Origin: Polynucleobacter sp. 31A-FELB
Lineage (GTDB): Bacteria; Pseudomonadota; Gammaproteobacteria; Burkholderiales; Burkholderiaceae
Length of the DNA stretch: 64,000 nt
NCBI RefSeq assembly: GCF_018882405.1
Contig: NZ_JACVOO010000003.1
Span: 94,271 to 158,270 of the forward strand
Direction of reading: 5' to 3'
Shown: in pieces, positions 42,145 to 52,222 of the stretch
How positions within the stretch are numbered: the stretch's first letter is position 1
How the letters are laid out: each line of letters opens with the position of its first letter
Position numbers and translations under genes: made by a program
Notes under the pieces: generated by a model
Told to the model about the DNA's origin: nothing
Databases searched by the model: none
What the model saw: the letters and a program-made list of their open reading frames with translations, nothing else

Positions 42145-44648
42145 GCCTTAAAGCCACGACCAGTACGGTTTGATTTGAAGTTGGTCAGCAAATCTGTCTT
42201 ACCCTCGGCGAGCAATTTTTGAACTTGCTCAGCAGAAATTTCTTGTTGCAAAACAACCTTGCCTGTTTTGAAATCACATGATTTTTCTGGCCCAGTATTT
42301 CTTTCGCATAAATAGCGCATGCCATCTTCATATACAGCGCCAGAACATTTTGGACAAACGCCTAAGGCTTGGCGGCCAGTAAAGTCGATCGCCTCAGACT
42401 CATCTTCTTGAGTATTGCCAAAATCAAATTCAAGCTTGAAGCCTGCATTTGGATAATCCTTATCATCCTCAGGAATTTCGCTTAATTTGATAATCGCCGC
42501 AAATGGCCTACCCATTTTGCTGCGGAACCCCTGCAATGGCCCAATAGTTTTTTCACGCAGCAATTCTTCTACTTCTGGATATTCAAATGCGCGACCACCC
42601 GGAGTTTTACTAATCGTAAAGCCGCACTTCTCACATGCAAAGCGACGATAGTTTTCTTTAACCGCGCCTTTACAGTGTGGGCATGGCGTAGACATAGTGG
42701 CATAGTCACCAGGAATCGTGTCGCTGTCATATTCTTTTGCGCGCTTGACGATGCGTTGGGTCATCTGGGCAATTTCTTGCATGAAGGTGTCGCGATTCAT
42801 CTCGCCACGCTCAATCAAGGAAAGTTTATTTTCCCAGCTGCCCGTGAGATCGGGGCGCGTCAATTCCTCAACATCTAAGCCGCGCAAGAGTGTCATTAAT
42901 TGGAATGCTTTAGCTGTAGGAATGAGCTCGCGTGCTTCGCGCACCATATATTTTTCTGCTAGCAGGCCTTCAATAATGGCTGCGCGCGTTGCAGGTGTGC
43001 CCAAGCCCTTTTCAGCCATCGCTTCGCGCATCTCATCATCATCCACCCACTTACCGGCGCTCTCCATTGCTGATAATAAAGTTGCCTCGGTGTAGCGAGC
43101 TGGTGGTTTGGTTTTTAATGGGATCGCTGAGATAGATTCAGTTTGAACAGTTTCACCTTCTTGCACTGCTACCAACTCATCATCCGCTTGATTAGATCTG
43201 CCGTACACCGTTAGCCAACCTGGTGTGACCAGTACGCGACCTTCAGTTTTAAAGTGGTGCCCTGATGCTTCGGTGATCCGAGTGGTGACGCGGAATTCAG
43301 CTGCGGGATAAAACACCGCCAAGAAGCGACGCACAACTAAGTCATACAGCTTTTGCTCGGGCTCGCTCAGGCTCTTTGGAGACTCTAAGGTGGGGATGAT
43401 TGCAAAGTGATCGGATATTTTTGAGTTGTCAAAAATACGTTTGTTTGGTTTGATCCAGCCATATCCAGCCTTAGCCTTTGGATCCTTGGGATCGCCTTGC
43501 AAAATTTGTTTGGCGAAGGGGCGATATTCTTGTGAATGTTCAGCCAAGTTTTCCATGGTCTGCTTCACGGTTTCTAGATAGTCTTCAGGCAATGCTTTTG
43601 CATCTGTACGTGGATAAGTAAGTACCTTGTGACGCTCGTAAAGTGCCTGGGCTAAACCCAAAGTATTTTTAGCTGAGAAGCCAAAGCGTGCATTGGCTTC
43701 ACGTTGCAAACTTGTTAAGTCAAATAGTTGCGGCGCCAGTTGAGTGGCTGGTTTTGCTTCTTCTTTAACGCTAGCCTTTTTATCGCGGCAGGCTGCAACA
43801 ATACTTTGCGCTGCTGCTTCGCTCCACAAGCGATTTTCACGCGCATCAGGCGCAGCCGCATCTTTCTTAAACTTCGGATCAAACCAACGACCTTCATACA
43901 CGCCAGCCGCAGCAATAAATTCTGCCTTCACCTCCCAATAATCTTTGGAGATAAATTTACGGATGAGCTCTTCGCGCTCCACCACAATTGATAGTGTGGG
44001 TGTTTGTACTCGACCAACTGTTGTTAGAAAAAATCCACCACTCTTGCTGTTGAATGCAGTCATGGCGCGAGTACCGTTGATTCCCACAAGCCAATCGGCC
44101 TCAGAGCGGCAACGCGCTGCATCTGCTAGTGGTTGCATATCGCTATCGCTACGTAGTGAGGCAAAGCCATCACGAATGGCTGCTGGCGTCATCGACTGTA
44201 ACCAAAGTCGCTTGATTGCTTGGGGTGCTTTTGCGTGCTGAGCAATCAAACGAAAAATCAACTCACCTTCGCGTCCCGCGTCACATGCATTAATAAGTTC
44301 ATTAATATCTTTACGCTTAATGAGCTTTTGCAACACCTTAAGTCGCGATTCAGTTTTAGCAATCGGGCGTAAATCAAAATAGGGTGGCACAACCGGAAGA
44401 TTTGCAAATGACCACTTACCGCGTTTGACATCAAATTCTTCGGGGGCGGCGATTTCTAATAGATGGCCAACCGCGGAAGAAATAACAAAGTCATCACTCT
44501 CGAAATAGTCCTCATATTTAGTGAAGCCGCCCAAAGCTTTGGCAATGTCATTCGCAACGGAAGGTTTCTCCGCAATGATCAGTGCTTTAGGATGATCTAC
44601 GGTTGAGGTCTTTGAGCTGCTTTTTTTGGTAGTTGCTTTAGTTGCCAC
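41970..44648 (-). CDS. topB: DNA topoisomerase III
   Basis: An 892-residue type IA topoisomerase. The TOPRIM domain has AEKPSVANDIAKALG at the start and DAGREGELI (near 128). The catalytic tyrosine is in LTYPRTDA (near 345). The C-terminal part contains two zinc ribbons (CPHCKG...CEKCG and CPKCSG...C) and a basic Ala/Lys-rich tail of about 45 residues. It resolves single-strand interlinks during replication and recombination. GTG start. No operon partners. Its tail overlaps the convergent MnmC-like gene. Confidence 0.95.
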   Translation of the reverse strand: MATKATTKKSSSKTSTVDHPKALIIAEKPSVANDIAKALGGFTKYEDYFESDDFVISSAVGHLLEIAAPEEFDVKRGKWSFANLPVVPPYFDLRPIAKTESRLKVLQKLIKRKDINELINACDAGREGELIFRLIAQHAKAPQAIKRLWLQSMTPAAIRDGFASLRSDSDMQPLADAARCRSEADWLVGINGTRAMTAFNSKSGGFFLTTVGRVQTPTLSIVVEREELIRKFISKDYWEVKAEFIAAAGVYEGRWFDPKFKKDAAAPDARENRLWSEAAAQSIVAACRDKKASVKEEAKPATQLAPQLFDLTSLQREANARFGFSAKNTLGLAQALYERHKVLTYPRTDAKALPEDYLETVKQTMENLAEHSQEYRPFAKQILQGDPKDPKAKAGYGWIKPNKRIFDNSKISDHFAIIPTLESPKSLSEPEQKLYDLVVRRFLAVFYPAAEFRVTTRITEASGHHFKTEGRVLVTPGWLTVYGRSNQADDELVAVQEGETVQTESISAIPLKTKPPARYTEATLLSAMESAGKWVDDDEMREAMAEKGLGTPATRAAIIEGLLAEKYMVREARELIPTAKAFQLMTLLRGLDVEELTRPDLTGSWENKLSLIERGEMNRDTFMQEIAQMTQRIVKRAKEYDSDTIPGDYATMSTPCPHCKGAVKENYRRFACEKCGFTISKTPGGRAFEYPEVEELLREKTIGPLQGFRSKMGRPFAAIIKLSEIPEDDKDYPNAGFKLEFDFGNTQEDESEAIDFTGRQALGVCPKCSGAVYEDGMRYLCERNTGPEKSCDFKTGKVVLQQEISAEQVQKLLAEGKTDLLTNFKSNRTGRGFKAYLALGADGKIGFEFEAKAPKAGAAAKAPAKKRAGASAATKSAAKPKRASKAKSSSST

Positions 44649-44846
44649 GCGTTTTGCCTAAATTTGAGCTTGAAATCATGTTTTTAATGGGTAGAAACGG
44701 GCGACCAATTTAAACCAGATCCTGGGTAAACCCGCCGCACCCCTCTTTTTTATTATTAACCGATAAATTAACAAAAGTCCAAAACCCGCATTTTTTGTGA
44801 GCTACTAGGGGGTCTTATGAAGGGTCAATTTAGTCAAAATAGGCTT

Positions 44847-45545
44847 TTAAAGCCTTTTAAATGAGGTTTTTTGGTATTTTGGTAACTCCTCAAGAATATC
44901 TTCCGGGGATTGGACCAGTTTGGCACCTTGCTGCAGAAGTTGGTGGCAACCCTTGGAAAGGGGGTGGTGAATCGATCCGGGAATCGCAAAAATCTCCCGG
45001 CCAAGCTCGTTCCCCAGCCTGGCGGTAATCAGCGAACCAGAGCGCTCAGCTGCCTCAATTACAAGAATTCCTAGGGCTAGGGCCGCAATGATGCGGTTTC
45101 TGCGTGGAAAGTGCCAGGGTTTTGGACCCAACCCTGGGGCTAGCTCGGATACCAAGAGCCCGGCACCAGCAATCGCCTTAGCCAACCGAAGATGCTCTCT
45201 TGGATACACGATATCCAGCCCTGTTCCGCACACCGCTAAGGTTGGATAGCCTTGATTTGGTCCAAGAGCCCCTAGGTGGGCAGCGCCATCAATCCCTTTA
45301 GCTAGGCCAGAAACAATCAGATAGCCCTCTGCAGATAGGGCCTGCGCAAAATAGTGGGCGTTTTTGATTCCTTCTGGGCTAGCGGCGCGCGACCCAACAA
45401 TGGCAATCATGGGCAAATTTAGCAGGCTAATGTCCCCATATATATAGAGTGAATGAGGTGGGTCGCATAAATCTAGCAAGCGAGCTGGGTAGCCAGGGGA
45501 ATTCCGGCATATTTGAATATTGTGAGGATTTTTTGGAATGTGCAT
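44847..45545 (-). CDS. dprA: DprA-type ssDNA-binding protein, Rossmann core only
   Basis: A 232-residue DprA. The Rossmann core has GSRAASPEG (near 50), SGLAKGIDGAAH (near 78), and SLITARLGNELGREIFAIPG. DprA loads RecA on incoming DNA in transformation. The usual N-terminal SAM-like domain is missing: an in-frame stop lies only 17 codons upstream of the start. The C-terminal winged helix is also missing; the protein ends just after the core. Divergent from def across 71 bp. Confidence 0.93.
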   Translation of the reverse strand: MHIPKNPHNIQICRNSPGYPARLLDLCDPPHSLYIYGDISLLNLPMIAIVGSRAASPEGIKNAHYFAQALSAEGYLIVSGLAKGIDGAAHLGALGPNQGYPTLAVCGTGLDIVYPREHLRLAKAIAGAGLLVSELAPGLGPKPWHFPRRNRIIAALALGILVIEAAERSGSLITARLGNELGREIFAIPGSIHHPLSKGCHQLLQQGAKLVQSPEDILEELPKYQKTSFKRL

Positions 45546-45616
45546 AAAGCAATTTTCAGCATAGGGCGAGAGAGAACTATCAGGACAGCCTGATTACTCT
45601 GTTGGATAATTCCGAT

Positions 45617-46132
45617 ATGGCTTTATTAACTGTCCTTTGTTATCCAGATCCGCGCTTACACAAAGTTGCAAAACCCGTGGCGCAGGTAGACGCACGTATC
45701 AAAAAAATTGTGGCTGATATGGCCGAGACAATGTACGAAGCTCCCGGAGTTGGTTTGGCTGCAACTCAGGTGGATATTCATGAGCGAATTGTTGTGATTG
45801 ACGTTTCAGACAATCAAGATGAATTAATGGTGTTCATCAACCCAGAATTAGTTTGGGCGAGCCCAGAAAAAAAATCGTGGCGTGAGGGTTGCCTCTCTGT
45901 ACCCGAGTATTACGATGAAGTAGATCGTCCAGCAGTCGTGCGAGTGAAGGCGCTTGATATTAACGGTAAAGAATTTGAAGTTGAGGCAGATGGTTTGTTA
46001 TCGGTCTGCTTGCAACATGAGATGGATCACTTGCAAGGCAAAGTATTTGTTGAGTATCTCTCGATGTTGAAGCGCAATCGCATTTCTCTCAAAATGAAAA
46101 AGCGCGCAAAAGAATTAGTAGGCGAGCGCTAA
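45617..46132 (+). CDS. def: Peptide deformylase
   Basis: A 171-residue metallo-enzyme removing formyl groups from nascent proteins. All three motifs are intact: [10 protein letters not shown] (I), EGCLSVPE (II), QHEMDHLQG (III), giving the Cys-His-His metal site and catalytic Glu... in motif III the general base sits in HEMDH. The ATG at 45617 gives the family start [13 protein letters not shown]. 7 bp before fmt, the usual pair. Confidence 0.98.
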   Translation: MALLTVLCYPDPRLHKVAKPVAQVDARIKKIVADMAETMYEAPGVGLAATQVDIHERIVVIDVSDNQDELMVFINPELVWASPEKKSWREGCLSVPEYYDEVDRPAVVRVKALDINGKEFEVEADGLLSVCLQHEMDHLQGKVFVEYLSMLKRNRISLKMKKRAKELVGER

Positions 46133-46139
46133 GCGCCCA

Positions 46140-47162
46140 ATGAAAATAGTTTTTGCTGGCACCCCAGAGTTTGCTGCGCAAGCAATGCGTGCAATAGATG
46201 GCGCTGGCCATCAAATCGTTTTAGCGCTTACTCAGCCAGATCGTCGTGCAGGTCGCGGCATGCATCTGCAGGCTAGTCCTGTAAAAGTATTTGCACAAGA
46301 AAAAAACATTCCCGTATTACAACCAGAAACGCTGAAGCGGGGGCATGCAGATCCACAAAAGAAGATTGCCGCTCAACAGGCTTATCAATATTTATCTGAT
46401 ATTGATTTTGATGCGATGGTAGTTGTTGCTTATGGATTAATTCTTCCCCAAGATATTCTTGATATTGCCTCTCGCAATGGTAGATATGGCTGCTTTAATA
46501 TTCATGCCTCCTTGCTGCCAAGATGGCGTGGTGCGGCACCGATACAGCGTGCTATCGAGAGTGGCGATGCCACTACAGGTGTGAGCATCATGCAGATGGA
46601 TGCGGGCTTGGACACTGGTGATACCGTTTTGGTAGGTGATTTACAAATTACACCTCACGAAACCAGCACATCACTCCATGATCGTTTGGCAGTCTTGGGT
46701 GCGGAGCTCATGGTCAAGACGCTCAATGACTTGGATAAAGACCCTGGCATCACAAGAACTCCACAGCCTGGCATAGGCGTTACCTATGCAGAAAAAATAT
46801 TGAAGAGCGAAGCGGAGATCGATTGGCATTTAAGTGCCACTGAAATTGATCGACGTATTCGAGCTTTTAATCCATTCCCTGGGTCCACCAGCAGCCTCCA
46901 TGGTGAGCAACTCAAGTTTTGGAATTCTTGCTTGCCTAGCAAAGCGCCAAAAAGCCAAGACGCCAAGCCCGGACAGGTTTTAGGATTTGATGGAGATGGC
47001 GCATATGTTCAATGCGGCGATGGTGTGATTGAGATCTTAGAAATGCAAAAGCCTGGCGGTAAAAAGATTGCTGCTAGTCTCTGTATTTCAGGTGGCACTA
47101 CTGCTCATTCCCCCATGAGGTTTGAAAAGCTCGCAAATAAGCAAGGATTTAAGAATGTTTAA
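46140..47162 (+). CDS. fmt: Methionyl-tRNA formyltransferase
   Basis: A 340-residue enzyme that formylates initiator Met-tRNA. The signature [22 protein letters not shown] (near residue 120) and N-terminal [16 protein letters not shown] are plain; the C-terminal tRNA-binding domain follows residue 220. It shares an operon with def. The last 8 bp overlap the htpX start. Confidence 0.98.
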   Translation: MKIVFAGTPEFAAQAMRAIDGAGHQIVLALTQPDRRAGRGMHLQASPVKVFAQEKNIPVLQPETLKRGHADPQKKIAAQQAYQYLSDIDFDAMVVVAYGLILPQDILDIASRNGRYGCFNIHASLLPRWRGAAPIQRAIESGDATTGVSIMQMDAGLDTGDTVLVGDLQITPHETSTSLHDRLAVLGAELMVKTLNDLDKDPGITRTPQPGIGVTYAEKILKSEAEIDWHLSATEIDRRIRAFNPFPGSTSSLHGEQLKFWNSCLPSKAPKSQDAKPGQVLGFDGDGAYVQCGDGVIEILEMQKPGGKKIAASLCISGGTTAHSPMRFEKLANKQGFKNV

Positions 47163-48021
47163 TTTGGCAAAGACAGCTATCTTGATGGCGGCAATCACCG
47201 CACTGTTTGTAGTGGTCGGTGGCATGCTAGGTGGTGAGCAAGGAATGCTCTTGGCTTTGTTGATGGCGGCTGGAATGAACTTTTTTAGCTATTGGTTTTC
47301 AGACACGATGGTGCTCAAAATGACCAATGCGCAACAAGTAGATGAGCGCTCCGCGCCACAGCTCTACGCTTTGGTTCAAGAGTTGGCGAATAAAGCTGGG
47401 CTGCCCATGCCCAAAGTATTTTTGATTGACGAGGATGCCCCTAACGCCTTTGCGACCGGTCGAAATCCTGAGCATGCCTCCGTTGCAGCAACCACTGGCA
47501 TTCTCAGAATATTGTCTGGCCGAGAATTGCGGGGCGTTATGGCGCACGAGCTTGCCCATGTCAAGCATCGGGATATCTTAATTTCTACTTTAGCCGCAAC
47601 CATGGCCGGTGCTATTTCAGCCTTAGCCAATCTTGCGATGTTTGCAGGTGGCCGAAATTCTGAGGGCCGACAAGGTAATCCGTTGGCATCATTACTGGTC
47701 ATGATTTTGGCGCCCTTGGCAGCCAGCCTAATTCAGATGAGCATCTCCCGCGCACGTGAATACGAGGCAGATCGTGGTGGCGCAGAAATTAGCGCTGATC
47801 CCGAGGCGCTAGCGCAGGCCCTACAAAAAATTCACGCTTACTCCCAAAATATTCCATTTCAAGCAATTGAACGACACCCTGAAACCGCGCAGATGATGAT
47901 CATTAATCCTTTGATCGCTGGCGGACTCTCGCAACTTTTTTCTACTCATCCCCCGATGGAGGAGCGAGTAGCTCGTTTAAACAGTATGGCTAAAAACGGG
48001 GTTTACCCCGGAGCGGAATAA
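47155..48021 (+). CDS. htpX: Membrane zinc metalloprotease HtpX
   Basis: A 288-residue M48 protease. The catalytic [10 protein letters not shown] motif is near 130; two N-terminal helices (about 5-50) and two in the middle (145-200) anchor it to the inner membrane. A third zinc ligand is the Glu in [10 protein letters not shown]. It degrades misfolded membrane proteins. The start at 47155 overlaps fmt by 8 bp; an upstream frame extension is a shadow of fmt. Confidence 0.96.
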   Translation: MFNLAKTAILMAAITALFVVVGGMLGGEQGMLLALLMAAGMNFFSYWFSDTMVLKMTNAQQVDERSAPQLYALVQELANKAGLPMPKVFLIDEDAPNAFATGRNPEHASVAATTGILRILSGRELRGVMAHELAHVKHRDILISTLAATMAGAISALANLAMFAGGRNSEGRQGNPLASLLVMILAPLAASLIQMSISRAREYEADRGGAEISADPEALAQALQKIHAYSQNIPFQAIERHPETAQMMIINPLIAGGLSQLFSTHPPMEERVARLNSMAKNGVYPGAE

Positions 48022-48022
48022 T

Positions 48023-49336
48023 TTGACTGATCAAAAAACACCACGCAGTCTTCCGCTATCAGAGGCAATCACTATTTCTGCACAAGCCATTGGCGAGGTG
48101 ATGTTGGGGCGATCACTCACAGAAGTATTGGATCAGCTCGAGCCCCATGAGCGCCCCATTGTGCAAAGCCTCACATTTGATGCTTTGCGTAAGTGGGTGA
48201 GGTCGCATGAGTTTATTCAGGAATTTATTCCAAAACCACCACCACCAGAGGTGGAATATTTATTAAGCGTAGCGATGGCATTGTTTTTGCAGGGCGTAAC
48301 CGAAGGCAAAGGATACGCGGCACATACGATCGTTGACCAAGCTGTCAAAGCCTGCAGTGAGTATGAGCCTACGATGTATGCCAAGGGTTTGGTAAATGCT
48401 GTACTTCGCAAGGTGAGCCTCGCAGTTCAGGCTGAGAATGAGAAGCCGTATCCACCAGATCCAATCCCAATGTTTTTCCCGCCCTGGTGGCGAGCCAGTT
48501 TGAAGCGAAACTATTCAAAGGCTTGGCAGGCAATGTTGATTCAGCAAGCTCAACGTGCGCCATTAATTTTGCGAGTGAATGTTAAACAACATACGCGCCA
48601 GGAATATCAAGAACTATTGCATCAAGCGGGCATAGTTGCCGAGCCTATTAAGGATGTCGTTGGGATTAGACTGGATTCTGCTTTGCTCTTGCGTGAGCCG
48701 GTGCCAGTATCTGATTTGCCGGGCTTTTATAGTGGCGCAGTTTCTGTTCAAGATGCAGGCGCCCAAATTGCAGCCATATTGCTTGATCCAAAACCGGGTG
48801 AACGCATATTGGATGCTTGCGCAGCGCCTGGGGGCAAAACTGCCCATTTACTAGAGCTAGCGCAATGCGAGATGACTGCCTTAGAGCTAGATGGAGAGCG
48901 CCTTGGAAAAATTGGCGGCAATTTAGATCGTTTGCGCCTTCAGTCTGATGCTGTTCGAGTGGTCCGCGGTGATGCCTCAAAGGCGGCTTGGTGGGATGGC
49001 AAGCCATTTGACAAAATTTTATTAGATGCACCCTGCTCAGCATCTGGCATTGTTGCTAGACATCCAGACATTCCATTTCTGCGTCGTGAGGCAGATATTA
49101 AAGCCCTACAACTAAGACAGCGGGCTATATTGGAGCAGGCTTGGAAGATGCTCAAGATTGGCGGCACGCTTTTGTATGTGACTTGTTCCGTGTTTCCGGA
49201 GGAGGGCGAAGATCAGGCAACTTGGTTTGCGGTAGAGCATGCCGATGCGTTACGATTAAGCGCCCCCGGACAAATTTTGCCCGCCGAGCTAAATGATGGT
49301 TTTTATTACGCTTTGTTTAAGAAAAATGGTGCATGA
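48023..49336 (+). CDS. rsmB: 16S rRNA (m5C967) methyltransferase RsmB
   Basis: A 437-residue enzyme with an N-terminal NusB-like domain (about 10-150) and the Rossmann methyltransferase. Motif I is LDACAAPGGKTAHLLE, motif IV LDAPCSASGIVARHPD with the resolving Cys, and motif VI TCSVFPEEGE with the catalytic Cys. TTG start at 48023, directly after the htpX stop. 4-bp ATGA overlap with the next gene. Confidence 0.96.
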   Translation: MTDQKTPRSLPLSEAITISAQAIGEVMLGRSLTEVLDQLEPHERPIVQSLTFDALRKWVRSHEFIQEFIPKPPPPEVEYLLSVAMALFLQGVTEGKGYAAHTIVDQAVKACSEYEPTMYAKGLVNAVLRKVSLAVQAENEKPYPPDPIPMFFPPWWRASLKRNYSKAWQAMLIQQAQRAPLILRVNVKQHTRQEYQELLHQAGIVAEPIKDVVGIRLDSALLLREPVPVSDLPGFYSGAVSVQDAGAQIAAILLDPKPGERILDACAAPGGKTAHLLELAQCEMTALELDGERLGKIGGNLDRLRLQSDAVRVVRGDASKAAWWDGKPFDKILLDAPCSASGIVARHPDIPFLRREADIKALQLRQRAILEQAWKMLKIGGTLLYVTCSVFPEEGEDQATWFAVEHADALRLSAPGQILPAELNDGFYYALFKKNGA

Positions 49337-49914
49337 GCCAAGGCATTAAACAATTCTTTCTTTGTGTGTTGATAGCGCTGAGTGTATTTTCAGTGGCAGC
49401 AAGCGCAGAGGGAATCAAACTTAAATCTGCCGACCTTGAGCGGGTGGATGGTGACTGGCTATTAAATGCCACATTCCAGATTGAATTAACCCCAGGCTTA
49501 GAAGATGCAGTTCAAAAAGGCGTGGTCTTATATTTTCAGACTGAGTTTGATGTAACCCGTTCACGCTGGTATTGGTTTGATGAAAAATCTGCCCTTGCGC
49601 AACGACTAACCCGATTATCTTATCAGCCGATGACGCAGCAATATCGTATTGCTTCCGAAGGTTTTACCTTTTCTGCCAAGACCATGTTTGAAGCTTTGCA
49701 GGCGGTTGGTAGTATTGGGGGTTGGCGAGTAATTGACGGCAGCCAAGTTGATCCAAGTAAGTCTTACACTGCGGCATTAAGAATGACTTTAGATTTAAGT
49801 AAGCTGCCAAAGCCATTTCAAGTAAATGCATTAAATAATCGCGACTGGAATGTCACCAGCGATTGGCTGCGCTTTCCATTCCTGCCAAATGGCCCCAACA
49901 TCATTAAACGATGA
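49333..49914 (+). CDS. DUF4390 secreted/periplasmic protein
   Basis: A 193-residue protein with a signal peptide (cleavage near SASA-E26) and one DUF4390 domain: GDWLLNATFQIELTPGLEDAVQKGVVLYF and WYWFDEKSALAQRLTRLSYQPMTQQYRI. In Burkholderiales it nearly always lies between rsmB and the ntrY-like kinase (from memory). Linked by 4-bp overlaps to both, so translation is coupled. Function unknown; a periplasmic modulator of the kinase is a reasonable but untested idea. Confidence 0.88.
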   Translation: MSQGIKQFFLCVLIALSVFSVAASAEGIKLKSADLERVDGDWLLNATFQIELTPGLEDAVQKGVVLYFQTEFDVTRSRWYWFDEKSALAQRLTRLSYQPMTQQYRIASEGFTFSAKTMFEALQAVGSIGGWRVIDGSQVDPSKSYTAALRMTLDLSKLPKPFQVNALNNRDWNVTSDWLRFPFLPNGPNIIKR

Positions 49915-52220
49915 AGATATCTTTAGACTTCATTGGATCCAATGCCTTTGAGAAGGATGCCTGGAAAAGACGAGCACTACCTACAGCCATGGCGGTGATC
50001 GGGGCTTTTGCCCTCTTGCTTTTGGTGCTGCTGTCAATCGCAACATCAAACACCGAGTTTTTTGATAACTATTTTATTTGGCTATATGCGGCCAATGTAA
50101 TCGTTGGCATTTGTTTAACCTTGGTCATTCTGACTTTGGTTATTGTGATTGCTGTTCGTTGGCGCAAGGGCCGATTTGGTACGCGTCTAGTAGCAAAACT
50201 GGCTATGATTTTTGCCTTGGTTGGCGTTGTCCCGGGATTAATTTTGTATGGCGTATCCCTGCAGTTCGTGTCCCGTAGTATTGAAACTTGGTTTGACGTT
50301 CAAGTAGAGTCTGCATTGGATGCTGGGCTTGAGTTGGGGCGCGTTACTCTGCGCGTTGCACAAGAAGAGATATTGGCTGAGGGCAATTACATCGCCGAGC
50401 AAATTGTGCAGATCCCTTCTGGAGCAACTTCTGAACAAGTTGGCGCTATGGTGATGAAGGCTCGCAATCAATTTGGCATTCAAGAGGTTAGCCTATTTAC
50501 TATTCAGCGTAATTTGATACTAACCAGTGAGTCGCGACCCAAGAAATATTTTCCGGCACCCGCCCCAGAGGTCATTGCGGAAGCATTTAAAAAGAAGGGC
50601 GCCACTTTTGTAGATCAAATTGAAATGGATGGCGGGCAGCGCGGGTATCGCATAAGGGCTATTGTCCCAATTGTGCGTAAAAAACATATCGCCAACAAAT
50701 CAGATGCTGGTAAAGAAATAGAGGATAAATATTTTCTGCAATTAGTTCGCTTCATTCCTGGCCCTTTGGCTAAAAATATCGTTGCGGTTGAGTCTGCCTA
50801 CAGCGACTATCAAGAAAAATCATTAGGCAGGACCGGTCTGCGAAAAATGTTTGTGGGTACGCTCACATTAACGCTATTTTTTGCACTATTTGTTGCGGTT
50901 ACGCTGGCTTTAGTTCTGGGCCGTCAGTTAGCCAGACCTTTGTTAATGTTATTAAAAGGCACGCAGGCTGTTGCTCAGGGAGACCTGTCTCCTAAACCAG
51001 AGCTCGATACTGGCGATGAGTTGGGTATGCTCACGCGGCAATTTAATGTGATGACTCGCCAACTTGCCGACACCAGAACATCCTTGCAAGAATCCAAATC
51101 ATTTCTAGAGACGGTATTAGGAAATTTAACTGCCGGTGTTTGCATCTTTGATAAGAGCTTTAATGTGGTGTCTAGCAATGCAGGCGCTGATCGTATCTTT
51201 GGACAAGACTTAACGCAAATGGATGGACGCCCTTTAAGTGATAGCCCAAGTCTTGTTGAGTTTGAGCAGGCCATTAAAGAAGGCTTTGCAACTATGAAGT
51301 TAGCGGTCGCCGCGGAGAGTGGTCAGCCGAAAATGGATGCCAATAAAACAGCGCCAGTATGGCAAAAACAAATTCAGCTCCACAGTACAAATGAGTTTGA
51401 GAATGAGCCTGGCGTCACTTTATTTATTCGCGGAACCGAATTAACCGCGGACTTACGTATGGTGGTCTTTGATGATATTACTGATGTAGTGAGTGCTCAG
51501 CGCTCCATTGCTTGGAGTGAAGTGGCAAGGCGCCTTGCGCACGAGATCAAGAACCCGCTGACCCCTATACAACTCTCAGCGGAGAGATTACAGCATAAGT
51601 TGGCTGGTAAATTGAGCCCCGAGCAGGAAGAGATGATGAATCGCAGTACGGAAACCATCATTGGGCAAGTTCAGGCCATGAAAGAAATGGTGAATGACTT
51701 TAGGGATTTCGCGAAGACACCAAGCCCCCAACTGAAATCACTCTCTATTAATACTTTGACCAAAGAGATCTTGGGCCTTTATGAGGGAAGCCCGTTAAGA
51801 ACCCAGCTTGATTCGCAGTGCCCAAATATTATGGGTGACCCCACTCAACTGAGACAGATTATTCATAATCTTTTGCAAAATGCACAAGATGCTACTCTTG
51901 AGGGCAAGCATCAGGCTGAACCAGTTGAAGTAAAAACAGAATTGGTGTCTTACGGAGAGCTTAGTGGTGTGCCACAAAATGCGGTGCGATTAACAATAAG
52001 TGATAGCGGTTCAGGTTTTCCAGCTAAGATATTGGCAAGAGCATTTGAGCCGTATGTAACAACAAAGAGTAAGGGCACCGGATTGGGTCTAGCGGTGGTG
52101 AAGAAAATCGTTGATGATCATGGTGCCAAGATCGAAGTCCGGAATCGTATGCAGGGAGATGAAGTGATCGGCGCACAAGTATCAATTTTGTTTATGAATC
52201 TGGCAAAAGAGGCAGCATAA
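49911..52220 (+). CDS. NtrY-type membrane sensor histidine kinase
   Basis: A 769-residue kinase. Four N-terminal membrane helices (about 22-115), a periplasmic segment, a further helix near 320, HAMP (about 340-395), PAS (about 400-500), the HisKA box AHEIKNPLTPIQLSAERLQ (phospho-His near 548), and HATPase with GTGLGLAVVKKIV. NtrY/X systems in other proteobacteria govern nitrogen and respiratory responses or envelope remodelling; the signal here is not known. Cognate regulator follows 2 bp later. Confidence 0.93.
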   Translation: MKISLDFIGSNAFEKDAWKRRALPTAMAVIGAFALLLLVLLSIATSNTEFFDNYFIWLYAANVIVGICLTLVILTLVIVIAVRWRKGRFGTRLVAKLAMIFALVGVVPGLILYGVSLQFVSRSIETWFDVQVESALDAGLELGRVTLRVAQEEILAEGNYIAEQIVQIPSGATSEQVGAMVMKARNQFGIQEVSLFTIQRNLILTSESRPKKYFPAPAPEVIAEAFKKKGATFVDQIEMDGGQRGYRIRAIVPIVRKKHIANKSDAGKEIEDKYFLQLVRFIPGPLAKNIVAVESAYSDYQEKSLGRTGLRKMFVGTLTLTLFFALFVAVTLALVLGRQLARPLLMLLKGTQAVAQGDLSPKPELDTGDELGMLTRQFNVMTRQLADTRTSLQESKSFLETVLGNLTAGVCIFDKSFNVVSSNAGADRIFGQDLTQMDGRPLSDSPSLVEFEQAIKEGFATMKLAVAAESGQPKMDANKTAPVWQKQIQLHSTNEFENEPGVTLFIRGTELTADLRMVVFDDITDVVSAQRSIAWSEVARRLAHEIKNPLTPIQLSAERLQHKLAGKLSPEQEEMMNRSTETIIGQVQAMKEMVNDFRDFAKTPSPQLKSLSINTLTKEILGLYEGSPLRTQLDSQCPNIMGDPTQLRQIIHNLLQNAQDATLEGKHQAEPVEVKTELVSYGELSGVPQNAVRLTISDSGSGFPAKILARAFEPYVTTKSKGTGLGLAVVKKIVDDHGAKIEVRNRMQGDEVIGAQVSILFMNLAKEAA

Positions 52221-52222
52221 GA

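Noticed and set aside
44841..44855. GGCTTTTAAAGCC palindrome at the dprA end as a fifth copy of the palindrome family
   Set aside because: Shares only the TTTTAAA centre; arms GGC/GCC differ from GTCG/CGAC.
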